41,194 nt of DNA from positions 1-41,194 of the forward strand of contig PBWR01000016.1 in the NCBI GenBank assembly GCA_002727315.1, in the 5' to 3' direction. The notes beneath the pieces were generated by a model that was not told where the DNA came from, made no database searches, and saw only the letters and a program-made list of their open reading frames with translations. The position numbers and the translations under genes are program-made. How positions within the stretch are numbered: position 1 is the stretch's first letter; each line of letters opens with the position of its first letter. Of the stretch, positions 36,863 to 41,194 are shown one piece after another. This stretch comes from Alphaproteobacteria bacterium (GTDB taxonomy: Bacteria > Pseudomonadota > Alphaproteobacteria > UBA6615).

Positions 36863-37721
36863 GCGCCGCCAGTCGGGCGGCCAGAGTGCTCATATTCTCC
36901 GCGACCTTTGCCAGGCCTTCGCTGCGCTCGAACGTGCGTTCGTCCATATACAGCGCCCGGTTGATTTCGATCTGCAGGGCATGAACACCGGTCTCGGGCC
37001 GGCCATAGTTGCGGGTGATGAAACCGCCGGAGTAGGGCGCGTTGCGAACCACCGAATATCCCATCTCGCGCAATGTTTCCTCGACCAGCAGCGTCAGGGA
37101 CCGATTGCAGGCACGGCCGTGCGCGTCACCGAGAATAAAGTCGACCTGACGCCGGCGCCCGGCGTCGTTTTCCATCGGCCCACCGACGGAGGGCATCGAA
37201 TGGCAATCGATCAGAATGCAGCTACCGAATGCCATGCGGGTCTGGTTGATCAGATCCTCCAACGCTTCATGATAGGGCTGGTAGTAGCGCTCGATCCGGG
37301 CGCAGACCTCGTCGAAGGCCAACTTGCTGGAATAGATTTCAGCGCCGTTCGCGACCACGCGCGCAATCGTGCCGAGACCTGCCGCCACGCGCGGCGAGCG
37401 TCTGTTGACGAACGCCGGCAGCGGCTCGATGAACATGGATGGGTCGAGTTCGTAGGGTTCGCGGTTCGGGTCGACGTAAGCGCGCGGGAACAACGCCTTC
37501 AGCAACGGCGCGCCGAGGTGTGGCGCTTGTGCGAACAGTTCATCGACAAAGGAATCCTCGGACCGGCGAATCGCCTTGGAATCGAGCTTCGAGGCTGCAA
37601 GGAAGTCAGCCGGGTACACCCGCCCGCTGTGCGGTGATGAAAACACCAGGGGCGCAATCTGTTCGACGGGCGCGAGAATCTCGATCGCGGCGTCAGAATC
37701 GTTGACGGATTCGCAGTCCAT
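36837..37721 (-). CDS. N-formylglutamate amidohydrolase family protein
   Basis: A zinc-dependent amidohydrolase of 294 residues, in the family that hydrolyses N-formyl-L-glutamate (last step of one histidine degradation route). Visible are VFSSPHSGRVYP (metal-binding His near residue 30), SEDSFVDELFAQAPHLGAPLL, RAYVDPNREPYELDPSMF, CILIDCHSMPSVGG and SVVRNAPYSGGFITRNYGRPETGVHALQIEINRALYMDE. The start is the ATG at 37721 (MDCESVNDSD) or 37733 (MGWIMDCES); neither has a strong ribosome binding site. No hut genes are nearby, so the physiological substrate is not certain. It is divergent from cpdR across 203 bp. Confidence 0.9.
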   Translation of the reverse strand: MDCESVNDSDAAIEILAPVEQIAPLVFSSPHSGRVYPADFLAASKLDSKAIRRSEDSFVDELFAQAPHLGAPLLKALFPRAYVDPNREPYELDPSMFIEPLPAFVNRRSPRVAAGLGTIARVVANGAEIYSSKLAFDEVCARIERYYQPYHEALEDLINQTRMAFGSCILIDCHSMPSVGGPMENDAGRRRQVDFILGDAHGRACNRSLTLLVEETLREMGYSVVRNAPYSGGFITRNYGRPETGVHALQIEINRALYMDERTFERSEGLAKVAENMSTLAARLAALEPAALAA

Positions 37722-37924
37722 AATCCAACCCATGTAACGAAAAGCGGACGGGCTGTCACCCTTGACACGACCGCGGATCATTTCAGCCCGGAGGCCCGGC
37801 CTGTCTGACTTCGCGCGGTCTCCGGTGGCTTTCTTCACACCTTGGAAACCCGTTGGCCATAACCTCACGCCGGTGCGTAATATGTGGGTGTCAACTTGTC
37901 ACCGTTTCACGAGATATTGGTTCC

Positions 37925-38290
37925 ATGGCGCGAATTTTGCTGGCCGAATACGATCAGTCGATGCGGGAATTCCTGGCCCGCGCGGTTGAGCGCAGCGGCC
38001 ATGAGGTGACAACAGTGCCGGACGGCCTTTCGGCGCTGGATGCGGTCGGTGCGCGTGCCTATGACCTTCTGATCGCGGATATCGTGATGCCGGGGATTGA
38101 CGGCACCGAGGTCTCCCGGCAGGCCAGCCGGGTGAACGCTGATCTGAAAGTCCTGTTCATTACCGGCTTTGCAGCCGTTGCCATGAACGCGCGCGAGGAG
38201 ATGGGCGACACCAAGGTTCTTTCCAAGCCATTCCATCTGCGCGAGTTGGTCGACAATGTCGACGGCATCCTCGAACAGCAGGTCGCCTGA
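37925..38290 (+). CDS. cpdR: Response regulator CpdR with Tyr in place of an acidic-pocket Asp
   Basis: CpdR is a single-domain receiver that, when unphosphorylated, primes the ClpXP protease to destroy cell-cycle proteins in alphaproteobacteria; phosphorylation via CckA-ChpT turns it off. The 121-residue protein matches CpdR along its length: MARILLAE, Asp52 in LLIADIVMPGIDG, Thr80 in FITGFAAVAMN, and Lys101 in KVLSKPFHLRELV. The acidic pair, normally E8-D9 (then D10), reads E8-Y9-D10 here: TAC at 37949-37951 where GAC is expected. The missing Asp is the main Mg2+ ligand in receivers, so phosphorylation is probably impaired. The start ATG at 37925 fixes the conserved N-terminus. Confidence 0.93.
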   Translation: MARILLAEYDQSMREFLARAVERSGHEVTTVPDGLSALDAVGARAYDLLIADIVMPGIDGTEVSRQASRVNADLKVLFITGFAAVAMNAREEMGDTKVLSKPFHLRELVDNVDGILEQQVA

Positions 38291-38314
38291 CAGAAGCGTC
38301 TTTGTCGGTATAAT
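38287..38314 (+). promoter_or_regulatory. Sigma-70-type promoter for the cupin gene
   Basis: CTGACA (38287-38292, five of six to the -35 consensus) and TATAAT (38309-38314, full -10 consensus) are separated by 16 nt. The -35 overlaps the cpdR stop codon. Transcription would start near 38321, about 30 nt before the cupin ATG. It is the best-looking housekeeping promoter in the window. Confidence 0.55.
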
Positions 38315-38351
38315 GCCGCCCGACCAATAGTGACGAGACTGGGAGGTGACG

Positions 38352-38693
38352 ATGTCGAGCACTGCAGAAGTGGCGGCGACGCCCGAATACACGCCTGATT
38401 CCGATGATCGCACGGCTTCGCCGAGTGAACTCGTACATGAAGATGACCGTTCCCGGATCATCAAGTACACGATCCGGCCGGGTGAGCAGACCGGCTGGCA
38501 CACCCATGAACTCGACTATGTCGTCATCTACCTGACGCCAGGCGAGCTGACGTCCCACTTCGCCGATGGTAGCAAGAAGGTATTCACCTACGAGCCCGGA
38601 AAGGCGGGATCCTACAAGGCGCCTGTCGAGCACAACGCGGTGAACACCGGCGACACGGACGTGATCGGTTACGAGATCGAGTACAAGCGTTAG
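38352..38693 (+). CDS. Small single-domain cupin protein
   Basis: A 113-residue beta-barrel protein. The cupin motif 1 is IRPGEQTGWHTHELDYVVIYLTPGEL (His pair WHTH, Asp/Glu in HELDY), and motif 2 is EPGKAGSYKAPVEHNAVNTGD with the second-motif His. Three His ligands suggest a bound metal. An acidic N-terminal tail precedes it. Function is not determined; small cupins of this kind are found as dioxygenase-like or sugar-binding proteins. The ATG at 38352 is fixed by GGGAGGT at 38341-38347; the GTG at 38346 is less likely. Confidence 0.85.
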   Translation: MSSTAEVAATPEYTPDSDDRTASPSELVHEDDRSRIIKYTIRPGEQTGWHTHELDYVVIYLTPGELTSHFADGSKKVFTYEPGKAGSYKAPVEHNAVNTGDTDVIGYEIEYKR

Positions 38694-38820
38694 GGCACGG
38701 ACAGAGGGTGTCGGCGTGCGTTCTCGCCGGGGCCTTGCCATTGTCCGGGGTGCGGTGTATCACCCGGCCCTGCTGCGGTTCGAACATCCGTTGCCGCGGC
38801 GCAAAAGTCCGCATCAGGTG

Positions 38821-38895
38821 GGGCGCGTAGCTCAGCGGGAGAGCACTTCGGTGACATCGAAGGGGTCGTAGGTTCAATCCCTACCGCGCCCACCA
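38821..38895 (+). tRNA. tRNA-Val (anticodon GAC)
   Basis: A complete cloverleaf with encoded CCA. The acceptor stem is GGGCGCG with CGCGCCC, the D arm GCTC/GAGC with AGCGGGA loop, the anticodon stem CTTCG/CGAAG with loop GTGACAT (U33 present, anticodon GAC at 34-36, reading GUC and GUU), variable GGGTC, and the T arm GTAGG-TTCAATC-CCTAC. The discriminator is A. No partial duplicate of its 3' end was seen nearby, so no sign of use as an integration site. Confidence 0.96.
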
Positions 38896-39002
38896 TTTCC
38901 TTCTCCATCCCAGACTCGTTCGTGGTGCCTGGCAGGGTGCCGGTGCCGTTCGTGGACTCGTAGTGTTTGTCGGTCCTAAACTGGTGTCCGGAGGTGCCCG
39001 CC

Positions 39003-39866
39003 ATGAACAGTGAGGTTCACGATGTGATGTCGCTGCCCGAGATCGAGGCACCGCTCAACTATCTGGTGGATACGAGCGAGACGCCGGTTTTCAAGCAGAC
39101 CGGTTCGAACGACAGTATCGTCAGCGTCCAGGGCAAGCGTGAACCCCGGTCGGTGACCATTTCCAACGGACGCCTGCGAGCCGACTCATTCTCCCTCGAT
39201 GTGGAAGGCTTTGCGTTTTCCGAGCGGGTCACCGCGGTGAGCGACTTCAACGACGACGCGCAGCTCGCGGAAATCTACGCACCCGAAATCGAGAAGCTGA
39301 TCGCCGAGGCTGCCGGGGCCCGCGAGGCGGTCGTGTTCGACCACACCAGGCGCTCGACCCGGGCATCCCACCGCGAGAAATACGGATCACGCGATCCGGT
39401 GCCGGCGCCGCACAGCGATTATGATGACGTGTCTGCCTTTCAGCGTATGCGCGACAAGTTCGGTGATGCCGCCGAAGAGCGGTTGCAGGGGCGGTTCGCG
39501 ATCGTGAACGCCTGGCGGTCCATGGCCGGGACGATCGAGCAATGGCCCCTGACCGTGTGCGATTCGCGCACGATCGATGAAGAGATGCTCATCTCAACCC
39601 GTCGCGAGGCGCCGATACGCCCCGAACCGTCCTTCGAGTACGCGCGGTCGAGCGCGACGCGCCATGCCGCCTATGATGACAGGAACCGCTGGTACTGGTT
39701 CCCGCGCATGACCCGGGACGAGGTCCTGTTGTTCAAGAACTACGATACGCTGACCGACGGCACCGCGCGGTTTGCGTTGCATTCCGCCTTCGAGGATCCG
39801 GCGGCCCCGGCCGAACCGGCGCCGCGCGAGACCATCGAGACCCGCGCCTTCGTGTTCTTCGACTGA
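39003..39866 (+). CDS. CmcJ/NvfI-like oxidoreductase (non-haem iron, 7-alpha-cephem-methoxylase P8-related)
   Basis: A 287-residue protein of the family that includes CmcJ of cephamycin synthesis and the fungal GA4-desaturase/AsaB-type proteins. Family marks seen are APLNYLVDTSETP near the N-terminus, VVFDHTRRS with the conserved DHTxR (about 122-130), PAPHSDYDD (about 147-155; His and Asp that could bind iron), RFAIVNAWRSM with the conserved NxWR, DRNRWYWFPRMTRDEVLLFKNYDT, and RFALHSAFEDP. The true substrate is unknown. The ATG at 39003 follows GGAGG at 38990-38994. It stands alone between tRNA-Val and a coding remnant. Intact. Confidence 0.85.
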   Translation: MNSEVHDVMSLPEIEAPLNYLVDTSETPVFKQTGSNDSIVSVQGKREPRSVTISNGRLRADSFSLDVEGFAFSERVTAVSDFNDDAQLAEIYAPEIEKLIAEAAGAREAVVFDHTRRSTRASHREKYGSRDPVPAPHSDYDDVSAFQRMRDKFGDAAEERLQGRFAIVNAWRSMAGTIEQWPLTVCDSRTIDEEMLISTRREAPIRPEPSFEYARSSATRHAAYDDRNRWYWFPRMTRDEVLLFKNYDTLTDGTARFALHSAFEDPAAPAEPAPRETIETRAFVFFD

Positions 39867-39890
39867 GCGGGCAGGTCCGGCGCAAACCTA

Positions 39891-40341
39891 ATGCTGGTCG
39901 CGCGGCTCTACGTCGGCGATCATCTCCGGCACCGCATATTTTGCCGATCTCGATGATCATTTCATTATCCAGATAGACCATGCAGTCGTTTTCGACGGGG
40001 TCGATATCAATTTTGAGGTGAGCGAGGAACTGCACGACCGGCGGCGCCCGGGTATGCTCGACGGCCGTCGCTTCCTCATCGACCTGGCGCTGGCATCGCC
40101 CGCAGTGGGCAATGCCATTGGTTGGATCACGCTCCAGTATTACAACAACCCTGACTATCAAGGACGCGTGGGTGGCCATGTCGTCGAGCAGGGCAAGCGA
40201 CCGTTAGCCACGTGTTGTCGGAAATTGTGTGTCCGTTGCACGAACGATACGGGCCAAGGTTTGGGGATTGAACGGATGGCAGGTCCTGATTCTGAAGTCC
40301 GATCACCTAAATCTAGAATCGGTAAATGGCCGGCGTGGTGA
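39891..40341 (+). other. Unrecognised coding remnant
   Basis: After the CmcJ-like gene, an open stretch without a good start reads, from about 39928, SGTAYFADLDDHFIIQID, HAVVFDGVDINFEVSEELHD, RRRPGMLDGRRFLIDLALAS, PAVGNAIGWITLQYYNNPDY, GRVGGHVVEQGKR, then loses coding character until a TGA at 40339-40341. The third-base GC of this part is typical of real genes. The frame has no ATG upstream; a GTG at 40018 is possible but has only a GAG before it. An ATG at 39891 in another frame (MLVARLYVGDHLRHRI) stops after 21 codons, so a frameshift may have broken a gene. I do not recognise the family. Confidence 0.4.
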
Positions 40342-40460
40342 GGGCTAAGGGCGATAAGGATGAGCGCGAGACAGCCCTTTTATCTCGCTCACAAATCGGT
40401 TACACAAAAAGAAAAATCGTTTTGTTTTGTTAATTAATGAAAAACAGGGAGAGGAAATCG
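40342..40460 (+). promoter_or_regulatory. AT-rich leader of the ABC substrate-binding protein gene
   Basis: Between the remnant and the next gene the sequence becomes A/T-rich (40395-40445), unlike the rest of the window. An imperfect inverted repeat, GCGAGA (40368-40373) and TCTCGC (40381-40386 region), lies upstream and could be an operator or weak terminator. A GGGAGAGGA at 40448-40456 is the ribosome binding site of the ABC gene. A specific -10/-35 pair is not assigned. Confidence 0.35.
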
Positions 40461-41194
40461 ATGAAATCTCATCGTAAGACATTGTGGGCGGGTGCCATTT
40501 CGGCGGTCGCCCTTATCGCGGCCGGCTCGGTAGCACAGGCAGATGGCCACCTTAACGCTCAGGAAAAGGCGCTGATCGCCGGTGCCAAGGCGGAAGGTGC
40601 CGTGACCATCATCAACCCGCTGTTCAGTGATCGCACGGCCCAGCGCATGGGTGCCGCGTTCAAGAAACGCTATGGCCTCGGCGACGACTTCAAGTTTGCC
40701 AGCCTGCGCAAGGGCACCGGCGCCACGGTGGCCCAGGTGCGTCAGGAGATTAAAGCCGGCAAGTTCACGGTTGATATGATCCTCGTCTCGGCCCCAGGTT
40801 TCTTCGACCAGGCCGCCAAGCGTGGTGCTTTCGTGGAGCTCGATTCGGGCTATTGGAGTGATTTCTCCAAGACCATGGAAACGGCCGGACAGTATTCCAA
40901 CTATCCGCACGTCGTGACCCCGCTGGCCTATACGTTCCAGCCGGTCTGGAATGCTTCGTGCCCGGGCATGGCGAACTTCAGTGCGTCATCCTACAAGGAC
41001 GCCATCGCGGCGAGCCTAAAGGGCAAGACCATTTCGTCGGACATTACCAAGTCTTTCACCTACTCAAACACGGTGGTGGCCTTGGGTGAAGCGGGTGCCG
41101 TGAACTTCGATGAGTTCTGGCCGGCCCTGAAGAAAACCGATCCGATCGTCGAGTTCCGTACGGAGCCGAAGATGCAGATGGTCATCTCGTGCCA
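40461..41194 (+). CDS. ABC transporter substrate-binding protein (family 1, iron/putrescine-like), 3' end cut by window
   Basis: The first ~244 residues of a periplasmic binding protein are visible. The signal peptide is KTLWAGAISAVALIAAGSVAQA (cut near residue 27). The mature part begins DGHLNAQEKALIAGAKAEGAVTIINPLFSDRTAQRMGAAFKKRYG, typical of type-2 periplasmic binding proteins of the Fe3+/AfuA-like group. It continues with LRKGTGATVAQVRQEIKAGKFTVDMILVSAPGFFDQAAKRGAFVELDS and PLAYTFQPVWNA. The ligand cannot be told from this part; no Tyr pair typical of ferric binding can be placed. The permease and ATPase genes would be expected beyond the edge. Confidence 0.9.
   Translation, partial: MKSHRKTLWAGAISAVALIAAGSVAQADGHLNAQEKALIAGAKAEGAVTIINPLFSDRTAQRMGAAFKKRYGLGDDFKFASLRKGTGATVAQVRQEIKAGKFTVDMILVSAPGFFDQAAKRGAFVELDSGYWSDFSKTMETAGQYSNYPHVVTPLAYTFQPVWNASCPGMANFSASSYKDAIAASLKGKTISSDITKSFTYSNTVVALGEAGAVNFDEFWPALKKTDPIVEFRTEPKMQMVISC

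Noticed and set aside
38821-38895. tRNA-Val as an integration site of a genomic island
   Set aside because: No duplicated tRNA 3' end, integrase or phage gene was found in the following 2.3 kb.

Overview
This is about 41 kb of GC-rich chromosome from an alphaproteobacterium, probably a Rhodospirillales-like lineage. The evidence is the set of genes typical of that class (CpdR, DUF4167, DUF1178, an NTR-type PtsP with a GAF domain, a RodZ-like protein upstream of ispG) and gene order: secA-parvulin-argJ-mutT, comF-grxC-DUF1178-ubiG-lysC-ptsP, and rodZ-ispG-hisS-hemA-prfA-prmC-DUF4167. No insertion sequence, CRISPR array, rRNA operon or phage gene was seen. One tRNA gene, Val(GAC), is present.

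Layout. 1-9026: a truncated luciferase-like monooxygenase downstream of secA, then parvulin, argJ and mutT on the plus strand, then a minus-strand cluster of one methyltransferase and two tandem paralogous membrane proteins. 9127-13279: a broken comF, grxC, a small methyltransferase, DUF1178, ubiG, and an otherwise complete lysC with an in-frame TAA. 13355-23494: a long plus-strand housekeeping run (ptsP, rodZ-like, ispG, hisS, hemA, prfA, prmC, DUF4167). The hemA here encodes glutamyl-tRNA reductase (C5 route to 5-aminolevulinate), whereas most alphaproteobacteria use ALA synthase. 23524-30754: a MOSC remnant, an M23 peptidase, a MATE transporter and a gamma-glutamyltransferase on minus, facing a dgcN-dgcA pair (D-glutamate catabolism) on plus, then a response-regulator remnant. 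30759-35139: a minus-strand Mla-type lipid transport operon (STAS-MlaE, MlaF, MlaD, auxiliary lipoprotein) preceded by a lytic transglycosylase. 35140-41194: an orphan plus-strand terminator suggesting a small RNA, a decayed phenylalanine hydroxylase, an acetyltransferase, N-formylglutamate amidohydrolase, a cpdR with an altered acidic pocket, a cupin, tRNA-Val, a CmcJ-like oxidoreductase, an unrecognised coding remnant, and the start of an ABC transporter substrate-binding protein.

Two themes stand out. The first is gene decay. comF, lysC, phhA, a response regulator and a MOSC protein all carry stops, a frameshift or truncation, while the genes around them are intact. Several of the inferred single changes are G:C to T:A, which could mean relaxed selection (for example host association), a mutational bias, or sequencing/assembly error. 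The second is glutamate chemistry. Gamma-glutamyltransferase, DgcN/DgcA, N-formylglutamate amidohydrolase and glutamyl-tRNA reductase all handle glutamate or its derivatives; a physiological link between them is inference only.
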